DNA from: Muscardinus avellanarius
Taxonomy: Eukaryota > Chordata > Mammalia > Rodentia > Gliridae
DNA: 64,000 nt
Direction of reading: 5' to 3'
Assembly (NCBI GenBank): GCA_963383645.1
Contig: OY726572.1
Location: 22,693,792 to 22,757,791 of the forward strand
Below, piece by piece: positions 12,401 through 21,508 of the stretch. The notes beneath the pieces are model-generated. The model was not told the DNA's origin and made no database searches. It saw nothing but the letters and a program-made list of their open reading frames with translations. The position numbers and the translations under genes are program-made. Position 1 is the first letter of the stretch. Each line of letters begins with the position of its first letter.

Positions 12401-12910
12401 ATATCAGGTCGTCTTCCTAGCGCCTTGGGAAAATGAGTTCCAACTTCCTCTCCCCCATCCCCTCCGCTCACATAAGACCAACCCTCCTGATCAAGTTACC
12501 TTTGAGACAGTGTGGCACTTTATGCAAATTAGAAAATTCCAGGGAGAGGGGCCTGGATGAGGAGCTCTGAAGTGTCTTTGCATTTGTCTCTGGGCCCTAG
12601 GGAATAGCCTAGGCTGGGGAGGCTGCAGGGCACATTCGAAAATTTGCATAAAATAGAATTTCAAAAATATTGTTCCACTTACACATCATGTTAGTGAAAT
12701 ATTAATATAGCTTCGATTTATATGCAACAGATGAAATAACACGAGTTCCTCAAAGTTTAAGAAAATTCTGCATAGTTTGAACCTGGCAGGCAAGCGAACT
12801 ATAAACTGTTTATGTTGCTGCTTGGTGATACAACTTTAGATGGAAAATGGAAACTACTGTCGTGTGTTGTAAGGGTTGTTCTTAATTTATGAAAGTTCTA
12901 AACGTGCAGA
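12400..12910. other. Intergenic AT-rich unique sequence with octamer motifs
   Basis: ATGCAAAT at 12522-12529 and ATTTGCAT at 12642-12649; no repeat recognised. Possible regulatory sequence. Confidence 0.4.
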
Positions 12911-13058
12911 CTTTTTTTTTTTTTTTTTACTGGTACTGGGGATTGAACCCAGGGGCATTCTTCCAAGCTACACCCCCAACCCTATTTATTTTTTATTTTT
13001 TATTTTTGAAACAGGGTCTCACTAATTTGCGGATGGTCTCACTAAGTAGCTGAGGGTG
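12911..13058 (-). mobile_element. B1-dID SINE, truncated
   Basis: ID half plus the start of the B1 half; the rest is missing from CTGAGGG onwards. Confidence 0.85.
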
Positions 13059-13741
13059 GAGCTAGGGCTGATCCATTCCTGGTAACTCCACCCCTCAATA
13101 AGATTGGTCTAGATGTGACCACGTGACCCAGTTCTGCCCAGTGAGAGCTGAGAAGTTGGTTGGAGCCCGCTAGGAAAGATTTTCTCTGTGATGAAAAGAG
13201 AACAATAAATATTAAAACAACAGCCGCATTGTCTTCCCACCTTTAGACGCTGTTAGCACTACTGAAGGTGTGGTAGAGGTTTCTTGGCCATGAGGCAAAG
13301 AAAAGAGAATCATAGAGAATATCCGATATATGCCACGCCAAAACATTGTTTTATGCCAGGCCGAAAAGTGTGTTTTATGGTAGCCATAGAGGGACAAAAA
13401 AGAAAATACATAGGCACGAAAAGGTGATGCGAATGGGCCCAAACCTCCCAGCGAGTCAGGACCAATGACTTAGGGATGACATCAGGCTCCCATGCTCAGC
13501 TCCTGAGCGCTTTCTCCTACTTTAGGGATGTGGAGCCGTGGGTGCTCGGGTGTGAGGAAGTGCAAGACCCCGAGAGCCTGTGCACGCCGAGGCGTGTGTG
13601 GAACACTGCATGTGCCCTATGTGTGCCGATTCACCCGGCCCACAGGGATGTACGAGCCCTGACAGCATGGAGCCCTCCTTGGAAATAGGGTGTTTATCAG
13701 TTCACTCAGCTGACTAATTTAGAATGTGCTGACTTTGGGCC
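13059..13741. other. Intergenic unique sequence
   Basis: Nothing recognised between the truncated SINE and ERV A. Confidence 0.5.
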
Positions 13742-14027
13742 TGACAGGTTGGGTCCCTCCAGGCAGGGGCGGGACCTTAGAAGAGGAGGAGACTCTGCTG
13801 GGCGATATTGCAAGACAGGCGATATCGCGAGAGGGGCGGAGTTTCCATGCGTAGCTCCACCCACAAGCCGTAAGCTTTAAAAGAAGGGGCGTTTCTTTCC
13901 CAGCTGCGGAGGAGCTCGGATGTCTTCACGAGCCGTTCGGCTTCTATCCCCAAGAGAAGACCGAATTAAAATTCTTTTTGGCACACCGTGTCTCTCGCCT
14001 TTTTTATTGTGCCTAAAAAACTTAACA
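13742..14027 (+). mobile_element. 5' LTR of ERV A
   Basis: It starts TGACAGGTTGGGTCCCTCC, similar to the start of the ERV B LTR, and ends CTTAACA two bases before the primer site. It carries two adjacent 17-bp GGCGATAT repeats (13801-13834), several GC boxes (GGGGCGG), a TTTAAAAG TATA-like box near 13878 and an ATTAAA polyadenylation signal at 13965-13970. The right edge is firm from the primer site; the left edge rests on the similarity to ERV B. Confidence 0.75.
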
Positions 14028-14029
14028 TT

Positions 14030-14047
14030 TGTTGCCGAAACCTGGGA
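14030..14047 (+). promoter_or_regulatory. Retroviral primer-binding site, tRNA-Phe type
   Basis: The 18 bases TGTTGCCGAAACCTGGGA match the complement of the 3' end of tRNA-Phe (TGGTGCCGAAACCCGGGA) at 16 of 18 positions. The site starts two bases after the LTR, the normal spacing. This defines element polarity and the LTR 3' border. Confidence 0.8.
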
Positions 14048-14189
14048 CGATTACTTTATTTTGTTTTAATTTAATTTTTATTTTTTTTTCAATTTCTTGC
14101 CACCCCTGCGGTGTGCTCAGGCCGGGCTTGGCGGAAACCTCCGCCTGGATCCACCGGGGTTCTCAGACTGCTGGGACCTCGCCCGGCCC

Positions 14190-14945
14190 GCGGCCATCTT
14201 CCCAGCCCCAGGCCCGCGCTCTCTTCTGGAGAGCCGGCGGCCATCTTCCCAGGAGAGCCGGCGGCCATCTTCCCAGCCCCAGGCCCGCGCTCTCTTCTGG
14301 AGAGCTGGCGGCCATCTTCCCCGGGAGAGCTGGCGGCCATCTTTCCGTCACAGGCTCTCCTGAGAGCCCGTGGCCATCTCCCCAGCCCCGCGCTCTCTGG
14401 GAGAGCCAGCGGCCATCTTCCCGGCCCGGGCTTCACAGCCCGCGGCCTTCTGGGCCCGCACTCTCTTCTGGGGAGCCGGTGGCCATCTTCTCCTGCCCGC
14501 GGCCATCTTCCCAGCCCCAGGCCCGCGCTCTCTTCTGGAGAGCCGGCGGCCATCTTCCCGGCCCAGGCCCATCTCCCCAGCCCCGTGCTCTCTGGGAAAG
14601 CCGGCGGCCATCTTTCTGGCCCCAGCCCGCGGCCTTCTTCCCCGCCACCGCGCTCTCTTCCGGCCGCGAGAGCGCGGCAGCCATCTTCCCAGCCCAGGCT
14701 CTGCTGAGAGCCCGCGGCCATCTTCTGCCAGTGAGCCTGCGGCCATCCATTTTTCCAGCCCCGGGCTTTGCTGAGAGCGGTGGCCTTATTCCCGCCCCAG
14801 GCTCTACCTCGGGCTCTGCTGAGAGTCCATAGCCATCTTCCCCACCGAGCTCTGCTGAGAACCCACGGCCATCTTCCCAGCCCTGAGCTGGGAGAGCCAG
14901 CGGCTGGCTTCCTCGCACATGCTCAGAGCCAGCAGCCATCTTAGC
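14190..14945 (+). repeat. GC-rich minisatellite with about 15 CCATCTT motifs in the ERV A leader
   Basis: Imperfect tandem units of roughly 25-75 bp built from GCGGCCATCTTCCCAGCCCC, GGCCCGCGCTCTCTTCTGG and AGAGCCGGCG. Exact CCATCTT occurs at about 14194, 14241, 14265, 14312, 14337, 14413, 14483, 14503, 14550, 14608, 14681, 14718, 14833, 14869 and 14936, all in the same orientation. The word in its G/C-rich context matches the YY1 binding core (reverse strand AAGATGGCCGC). The block is CpG-rich. Several long open frames in both strands are by-products of the repeats. Confidence 0.85.
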
Positions 14946-15265
14946 ATCCAGCCAAGCCCCTGAAGGCCATCATAAACCTCATCCAGCCCTGATTCCACCC
15001 AATGGCGCCACAGTATGCCCTCCTGGCTCTGCAGCCTCTCAGCACTTCGGTTCCAGTCAGCATTGGCTGATAATACTACACTGGTAAGCTTCCCCTTCCT
15101 TGGACAAGCGGTTCTACCTTTTAGCCTTTTCCGGACTTGTGCTCACAGCTGTTAAAAAACCCAGATGCTGTCCAAGTTCTCCTGCCCTACGGTTGTGTCA
15201 AGGAAACAGACCTGTCCTCCTCTAACACAACCACACTGTTTCCGGACCTTAGGTAGGATCTTGGG

Positions 15266-16630
15266 ATGCCAAATTCCTGTTTTCGTCCTCACTCGCTGGC
15301 CAGTCATGGGGGAAGCCAGTCATCTAAAATGGACTCCCAAACTGCACTAGGCAATTTTCTGGTTAATCTCCAGACTCTAGGTTTATCCGGGGAACTGTGC
15401 CCTGAGCAGCTCATATTTTTCTGCACAAAAGTCTGGCCCACTTTTGAGTTGGGTAATGGTTCTCGGTGGCCTGAGATGGGTACGTTAGATTTTAAAACGT
15501 ACATTAGATCTTAAAATGTATGTTAGATCTTAAAATGTTAACTGATCTCAGTAACTTTTGCAAACGGGCAAATAAATGGTCAGAAGTTCTGTATGTACAG
15601 GCTTTCCTGTGCATGCATTCCCGGCTTTCCCTTTCTACCCCTCCTGACTCTACTGCTCATGGCAACTCACAGGCGCCACCTGGTGGCCTTTCTGGGTCAC
15701 AGGCCTGCTATTCTGCAACTCAAGGTCCCCATTCTTTGATGACACGTGGATGCTGGAGGCTGACCCGGCCAAGTTGTAGGCCCTATTTCCTGACGACCCT
15801 GACCCACAAGACCTCTCTTTACCACAGCGAGTGTAATCTTATTCCAGGGCAGCCTCCCACTCTAACCCACTCCTTTCTCCCCCGCCTTCTTCCCTTAAGG
15901 GACCAACCCTTACCTCCCCATAGGTCACTGCACCCGTTCCAGAGACCCCCCCCCTTCTTTCTTGGCCTCACTTTGTGAGGTGGCTGGTGCAGAAGGCGTG
16001 GTCCGTGTCCATGCTCCTTTTTCCCTTCCTGACCTTGCACAACTTGAAGAGACTGGGTTCTTTTTCAGCCAATCTCCAGTTTTATTAAGGAATTCTAACA
16101 TATTGCACAAGCATATGATTTAACTTGGCGGGATCTTCATGTCATTTTAACCTCTTCTTTAACCCCAGACAAACAAGATCGTATTCTTAAGGCTGCCAGG
16201 GAATGAGCTGATCAGGCTCACCTAACCAATCCACAGCTCCCTACCGGAATAGCTGCAGTTCCTTCTGAGGATCCCCACTGGGATTATAATGACAGGGGCG
16301 AGGGAATAAAGAAATATATGATACTATGCCTTCTTGATGGCATGCGAGATGCCGGAAATCACTCAGGGTCCAAATGAAAACCCAGTGGTATTTCTTAATC
16401 AATTACAAGAGGCTTTTACCCTCTATACCCGCTTAGATCTGTCTTCTGAGGCAGGCTCAGTATTGGCAACCCATTTTATTGGACAATCAGCCCCTGATAT
16501 TCAGAGGAAATAAAAAAAAAAGGCTGAGGATGGGCCGCAAACTTCTACCTGAGATTTGGTAAATATGGCATTTAAAGTTTTTAACTCCAGAGAGGAACAG
16601 GCAGGGGGGGCATTTACAGGGGTGCAGGAT
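15266..16630 (+). pseudogene. gag remnant of ERV A
   Basis: Matrix-like and capsid-like segments of a gammaretrovirus-type gag can be followed in several frames. A matrix-like stretch is open from about 15300 to 15514, but the candidate initiator ATG at 15306 is out of register with it by one base. Related sequence continues in another frame to about 15640. The capsid C-terminal region lies near 16300-16600 and contains in-frame stops and an A-run of about ten bases (16511-16520). The same segment recurs in ERV B at 19880-19985. It is not translatable as a gag protein. Confidence 0.7.
15480..15540 (+). repeat. Three tandem copies of a ~20-bp TACRTTAGATYTTAAAAYG unit
   Basis: The units begin at about 15480, 15499 and 15519. 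They lie inside the gag region of ERV A and interrupt its frame. ERV B has no such expansion at the matching position (about 19430), so this is probably a local duplication. Confidence 0.75.
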
Positions 16631-16640
16631 GTATTTTTAA

Positions 16641-17352
16641 TGTAAGAATTATCCAAGTGGGGAAGGAGGGAGGAGAGAAGGAGGTGTTTTCTGCTGTGAA
16701 ATGTGGATACTCAGAGAATTTGGTGCAATGGGAGCCAGGGGCCCAGGGGTCCTGGTGCAGGTGGGTGAGGGACTGGGGTGATGAGCCCTAAGAGTGCTAT
16801 TTCCATTTGACGCACTCTCTAGAGAATCCCAGAGGCTGGAAGGCTGCGAACTACTAATCCCTTGCCCTCCACTGAGCTTTCATAGAGGTCCCGTTCCCTG
16901 GTACCGCACTCACCCTGTCTCTGTGTGTGAAGGCCACTTCTGATCAGTCCAGCTGTCTGGCTCTCTCTTAGCCAAGGAAGGGGCTGATGAGGGTGGGGGG
17001 GTGAGCTCCGCTCACTCCCTTGAGTGGATTATTTTTGCTTGAGTTGTGTGGACACCTGGGAGTGGACACCTATTTGTCCTTCAGGGAGTTTGGACAGGTG
17101 TTCTTAAAGCCAGCTCCCCACAGGGACTTACTTTGTAGACAAAGTGTGAGGGCTGTTGGGTGAGGCTGATGGCTGAGCAGTGGCACTAAGCTGCCTCAGA
17201 AGCATGCCTTCTGCTTGTTGGGGGCCATAGCCACTGCCATTTTGAAGGGATGGAAGCAATTCTCCATCCCTGCGAGGGGACATCGGGGACTGAGATAGGA
17301 GAAGCTGCAGTGGTACCTAGGGTCTCCTGGAGGGATAGCCCTCTTCCTATCC
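16641..17352. other. Intergenic unique sequence
   Basis: Separates ERV A from the SINE upstream of ERV B; nothing recognised. Confidence 0.5.
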
Positions 17353-17370
17353 AAAGAGGGGTCTGTGCAG

Positions 17371-17596
17371 TCGGGCGTGGTGGCGCACACTTGTAATCCC
17401 CGCGCTTGGGAGGCAGAGACAGAAGGATCGCGCAGGTTCGAAGCCAGCCGCGCACGCTGGCTTAGGAGACCCTGTTTCCAAATAAAAAAATGTTAAAATA
17501 GGTCTGGGAGTGTAGCCCAGAAGTAGAAGGGCTTCCAGGAACCCCAGTACCACCAAAAAAAAAAAAAAACCAAAACAAACAAACAAAAAAAAAAAC
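17371..17596 (+). mobile_element. Type-2 B1-dID SINE with 18-bp target duplication
   Basis: AAAGAGGGGTCTGTGCAG (17353-17370) and AAAGAGGGGTTTGTGCAG (17597-17614) flank it, one mismatch. CpGs in the B1 half are largely retained, indicating youth. Confidence 0.93.
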
Positions 17597-17867
17597 AAAG
17601 AGGGGTTTGTGCAGATGGGCAACAGGCCCTACCTTAGTCCTGATGACAGCAGGACGCAGGGACGACGGCCCTGGCTTCATGATTTCACAGCTGTACCCCA
17701 GGGCATTGGAGTTATAGTTTTCCCTCTCAGGGGACTGGTCTGGAGGTCGATGACCCCTTATTCTGAGTAAGTCCCTCTGGGGAGCTGGATTTAAGAACAA
17801 GCAAATTCCTGAAAAGACAGGGTCTAGGCTAAAAATCACTTATTTGTTTACTTTTTCACTCACACTT

Positions 17868-17920
17868 TTTTTTGTGGTACTGGGGATGGAACCCAGGGAG
17901 TATTCTACCTCCAAGGTGAA
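17868..17920 (-). mobile_element. SINE ID-half fragment
   Basis: TTTTTTGTGGTACTGGGGATGGAACCCAGG only; about 45 bases upstream of ERV B. Confidence 0.7.
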
Positions 17921-17965
17921 AGGATGTCCTTATAGTTTTTGTTCTCTGTGTATAAAAGTACAAAT

Positions 17966-18322
17966 TGATAAGTTGGGCCCCTCTCCCATGTGATCTCAGC
18001 AGCGGAAACAGGAAGCGGAACTTCGGAAGCTAGAAGTGGAGGTATTGCGAGACTCCAGGTGCCTCAAGACTCCAAACATCGCGAAACTACAGATGTCCTG
18101 AGAGAATCGGCATGCCTATAAAACATCGGTGCCTCAGATCCTCCATGTGACTCAGCCGGCTGATCAGGACTGCACAACTCCCCAGACGCGTGGCCCGTTG
18201 GTCCCTTCCCCCATGGCCAGCTGACTCTCCGGAGGGGCCAGGTCCGAATCGGCGGTCTCTGATAACCCAATTGGTGTTTTTACCTCACTCCTAAACCCCC
18301 TAACTCTATTTTCAACCTAACA
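17966..18322 (+). mobile_element. 5' LTR of ERV B
   Basis: Starts TGATAAGTTGGGCCCC and ends TTCAACCTAACA. A TATAAAA box is at 18117-18123. It aligns along its length with 21178-21503; the 3' copy lacks a stretch of about 30 bases in the middle. No clean primer-binding site follows at 18323. Confidence 0.85.
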
Positions 18323-18404
18323 TTCTGGGGAGGAGTTTTGGGTTTTTTCCCCCTTTTTTTCCTCTATTTTTTCTCTCTTTTTGAGCCCCGGACTTTCCAA
18401 CCTG

Positions 18405-18900
18405 CCAGCAGCTTGACTGTGAGGTCCGGCGCCTGTGCACGGCTTGCAGGTGCAGTTCCACCCGCTGCCACCGCCGCGGCCACTGCCACTGCAGTGTGCA
18501 GCCTCCGCTGGCTGCCAGGGCACCAGTTCCACCCACCCTGAGCCAGGCTCCTTGAGGGTGCTGGTTCCTGATTTGTCTGCCGACGGCTCTAGCTGCTGAC
18601 CGCCTGCTTGGGCCATGACCTCCGCCTGCCACTTGGACCTCCCACAACCACCATTCTGGCTCAGATCTGGTCACTGCCGGGGCCTCTGGCTGTTCTGTTC
18701 TTCCCACCCTGAGCCAGACTTATTGGGTGGTGCACAGCCCAGCCTCAGCATCCGCTACAGCCACCCACGCTAGGCTTGACTTGCAGGAGTAGCTCCATTC
18801 GCTGCTACCACTGCGTTCCGCCTGCCCCGAGCCAGGCTCACTGGTGGTGCTCCTCGTGTCCAGGCCTCAGCATCTGCCACACGCCTGGGAGCCATTTTGT
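18405..18900 (+). repeat. Imperfect repeats in the ERV B leader
   Basis: GC-rich leader made of diverged units carrying CCACCCTGAGCCAGGCTC-like blocks (near 18531, 18705 and 18823) together with GCTGCCACC/GCTACCACTGC words. It occupies the same place as the CCATCTT array in ERV A but has different unit sequence. Confidence 0.6.
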
Positions 18901-19414
18901 TTCCATGCCGAAGGCCCGACAAGCCACACCACCTGCACGCCACCTTTTTATTCCACCTGTGCCAGCCACCAGTGCCGCCCACACCAGGCACAGGCGCCAT
19001 GTACCCCAGCTACACTGTGACCCCAGTAGCTTCTCAGTGCTCCTGCCTCAGCCAGCACTGGCTGGCAACACTACACTTTGGTAAGCTTCCTCTCCTTCCC
19101 TTGGTTAGCTGGTTCCGGACTTGGCTCTTTTGGTCCACTGGGACCCTGAAATCCAAGCGCTTGGTGACCTATTGTTTCCCGGTCAACTGGATGACCCTCT
19201 GGATGACTAGGTCATTCTCCCGTTTTGAGAAGGGATTGACGTCTTTCCCGATCTCTTAACCCCCATTTCCAAACGACTGATCAGGAAAATGGGAACTCCT
19301 GTTTCTTGTTCTTTGTTTTCCCCCGCGAACCAATTATGAGAAGTGAAACCTTTAAACTAGCGCCTGAGCCCCTGAGCACCTGTCTGGCCTTGATACAAGT
19401 TGAGTAATGGGTTG

Positions 19415-20085
19415 CGGTGGCCCAAGAAGTTAACTTCGTAAGCGGTAAATGGTCGGAAGTCTTTATGTCCAGGCTTTTTTCCCCTGCATTCCCGTACTTC
19501 CAAATGCTCTCCCCCATCAGCTGCCATTATCCCGCCAGCCACCATTTTCTGATGGCACATAGTCGCTGCCTGGTGATATCACAGTTGCCATTTTGGTCAC
19601 CATTTTGTGATGTTACACAGTCGTGACCATGTGATGTTACACAGCTGCCATCTTGGCCTGCGCCAGCCTCAATTTTGCTGAGTCACAGGCACAGTGCACA
19701 TATTGTGGCACCAGATGGATGCCAGCATCTGACCTGGCTAGCCGGCTTGTAGGTGCCACTTTCTGCGGACATTGATTTATAGGTTATCTCCTCCCTGCCT
19801 CATTCACCATCCTATCCTAGGATACCCTCCTATTCTAAACCACTCTGTTTTCCCAACCATCCTTTCTTAAGGAACCAACTCAGGAGGCTTTTCAAAAATT
19901 AAGAAAGGCTGAGGATGGTCCTCAAACCCCTATACGAGATTTGGTTAACATGGCATTTAGTTTTTAATTCCAGAGAGGAACAGGTGGAGATGGAGTGTAC
20001 ACTCTGACTTCGCCAAAAGGCAGATCCCTGGTAGCTGCCCTGTGGCTGGCAGTGGTGGCTCAGTCCTCTGGAGCACCACCTAGCA
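19415..20085 (+). pseudogene. gag remnant of ERV B
   Basis: It is homologous to ERV A gag by eye (for example TAAATGGTCGGAAGT near 19445, and the GGCTGAGGATGG to CCAGAGAGGAACAGG stretch at 19905-19983). The part between these blocks is shorter than in ERV A, suggesting deletion of much of the capsid region. Multiple frames and stops; non-coding. Confidence 0.65.
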
Positions 20086-20515
20086 GTGGAGGACAGCAAT
20101 GATGACTATCTCCAGGAGCCTGACTCAAGTGAAGCAAGGCCATGCCCACCAATCAGACCATGCCCGGCGTGTGGCCAGGAGGGCCACTGGAACCCTTGGA
20201 AAAGCAGTGAGCCTCAAGTGCCTCAACACAGGGGTATCCCCTTTCCAAACCAGGCCCCACCACTGGCTCTACTCAGCATGGATGAAGACTGATGATTCCT
20301 GGATCCTTCAACCTCCATCCTCCTTCCAGCCCAGGGTAACTCTCCATGCAGCAGGTAAGCCAGTCTCCTTTTTGGTTGCCTACTCAGTCCTTCCATCCTT
20401 TCAGGTTCTAGTTTTTCTTTTCCGATCTTGGTACAGGGGAATTGACGGCAAGCTCTCATGCCTACGCATTACAGGCCCTCTTTTACAGGACAAAACTGCA
20501 TTGCCTAAAGCTTAG
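20086..20515 (+). pseudogene. Nucleocapsid/protease fragment of ERV B
   Basis: An open frame from 20086 holds a zinc-knuckle-like C-x2-C-x4-H pattern, but the final Cys position is Trp, so the knuckle is broken. An overlapping frame (20099-20515) continues into sequence resembling the N-terminal part of a retroviral protease. The catalytic Asp-Thr-Gly triad is missing there, apparently by a small deletion near 20370. No pol follows. Function is not expected. Confidence 0.6.
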
Positions 20516-21177
20516 GCCAAGTCTAAAAAGGGCTGTGCTACAACAGCCTCATGACAAATTCTCTTGCACAGTGTTGGGGCCTACTAAACTTCATTTTTCT
20601 TCACATAATTCTCTTTAATGTTTTTATTTTAGCAGGTACGCTTGTTTACATAGTATGACGCTCTTGCTATCCGGATGCCAAACAGCCATAAATATTAAAC
20701 TCTCTAAAATCAGTTACTGATGTTCCTTACCCAATAGCATGTTTTCAGTTAACCAGTGTGACCCAAACCCACTCATTGCTAAAAGGGTGGTGTACGTCTT
20801 TCTCAGGAGAAATGCTACTATATATTAATAAATCTAGTGACAATCTACCTCATATCTCGAAAGGCTCTAAGGGCCAGCAGCTGCTGGGCTCCTTCCCTTC
20901 CAGGCAAAGGCCAGCAGCTGATGGGCTCCTGCCTTTCCCAGGACTCACTCTCACGATTTGCCTTTTCTTTTAATAGCTCCTCATCCATTAGAGTCTGCTC
21001 AAATGCACATAACCAACCTGTGCAGGGTAACCTCCAACTCAGGCTATAGCCATACTCCCACCTGTCCACTTCTGGAGGACCCGACCTCTCCCGGCCAAGG
21101 ACCCCCTTACGATGCCCCTGGACAGCAGGAAGTAGCTTAAGACTCAGTCTCCGCCCATTATCACCAAAAGGCCCGGA

Positions 21178-21503
21178 TGGTAGTTGGGCCCCTCCCCCAC
21201 ATGATCTCAGCAGCGGAACCTGGAAGCAGAACCTTGGAAGCTAGAAGTTGCCTGGAGACTCCAAACATTGTGAAACTATGGCAGGCCTGTAAAACATCGG
21301 TGCCCCTGATCCTCCACGTGGCTCAGCTGGCCGATCAGGATTATGCGCAACACTCCAACTCTTCAGACGCACAGCCCATCGGTCCCTTTCCCCACGGCCG
21401 GCTGACTCTCCAGAGGGACCAGGTCCAAATCAGTGGTCTCTGATAACCCGGTTGGTATTTTTACCTCCTTCCTAAACCCCCTAACTCTATTTTCAACTTA
21501 ACA
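21178..21503 (+). mobile_element. 3' LTR of ERV B
   Basis: Starts TGGTAGTTGGGCCCC, ends TTCAACTTAACA, and is followed directly by the CAAAT target duplication. The TATA box of the 5' copy reads TGTAAAA here (21289-21295). Many differences from the 5' LTR are C-to-T/G-to-A at former CpGs, so the insertion is old. Confidence 0.85.
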
Positions 21504-21508
21504 CAAAT

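Larger units (their letters stand above)
13742..16640 (+). mobile_element. ERV A: truncated ERV1-like endogenous retrovirus
   Basis: A 5' LTR (13742-14027), primer-binding site, long leader with a minisatellite, and a broken gag lie in retroviral order on the + strand. No pol, env or 3' LTR was found before unique sequence resumes near 16640, so the copy is 3' truncated. The leader from about 15030 (TAATACTACACTGGTAAGCTTCC) and gag are homologous to ERV B at 19065 onwards. The gag resembles the gammaretrovirus-like ERV1/HERV-H/F group, by inference from memory. It is non-coding today. Confidence 0.8.
17966..21503 (+). mobile_element. ERV B: 3.5-kb internally deleted provirus with paired LTRs
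   Basis: Two LTRs of about 357 and 326 bp flank a 2.85-kb interior. The whole is bordered by an exact 5-bp duplication CAAAT at 17961-17965 and 21504-21508, which proves a single retroviral integration. The LTRs begin TG and end CA. The interior keeps a repetitive leader, a gag segment, a nucleocapsid-like and a protease-like fragment, but no recognisable reverse transcriptase, integrase or envelope. It is therefore either internally deleted or a non-autonomous family member. A SINE fragment (17868-17920) lies just upstream. Confidence 0.85.

Noticed and set aside
14029..14832. 267-codon + strand open frame and 210-codon minus strand frame
   Set aside because: Both run through the CCATCTT minisatellite and its GC-rich units; repeat periodicity keeps frames open in several phases. 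They begin in the LTR/primer-site region and resemble no protein.
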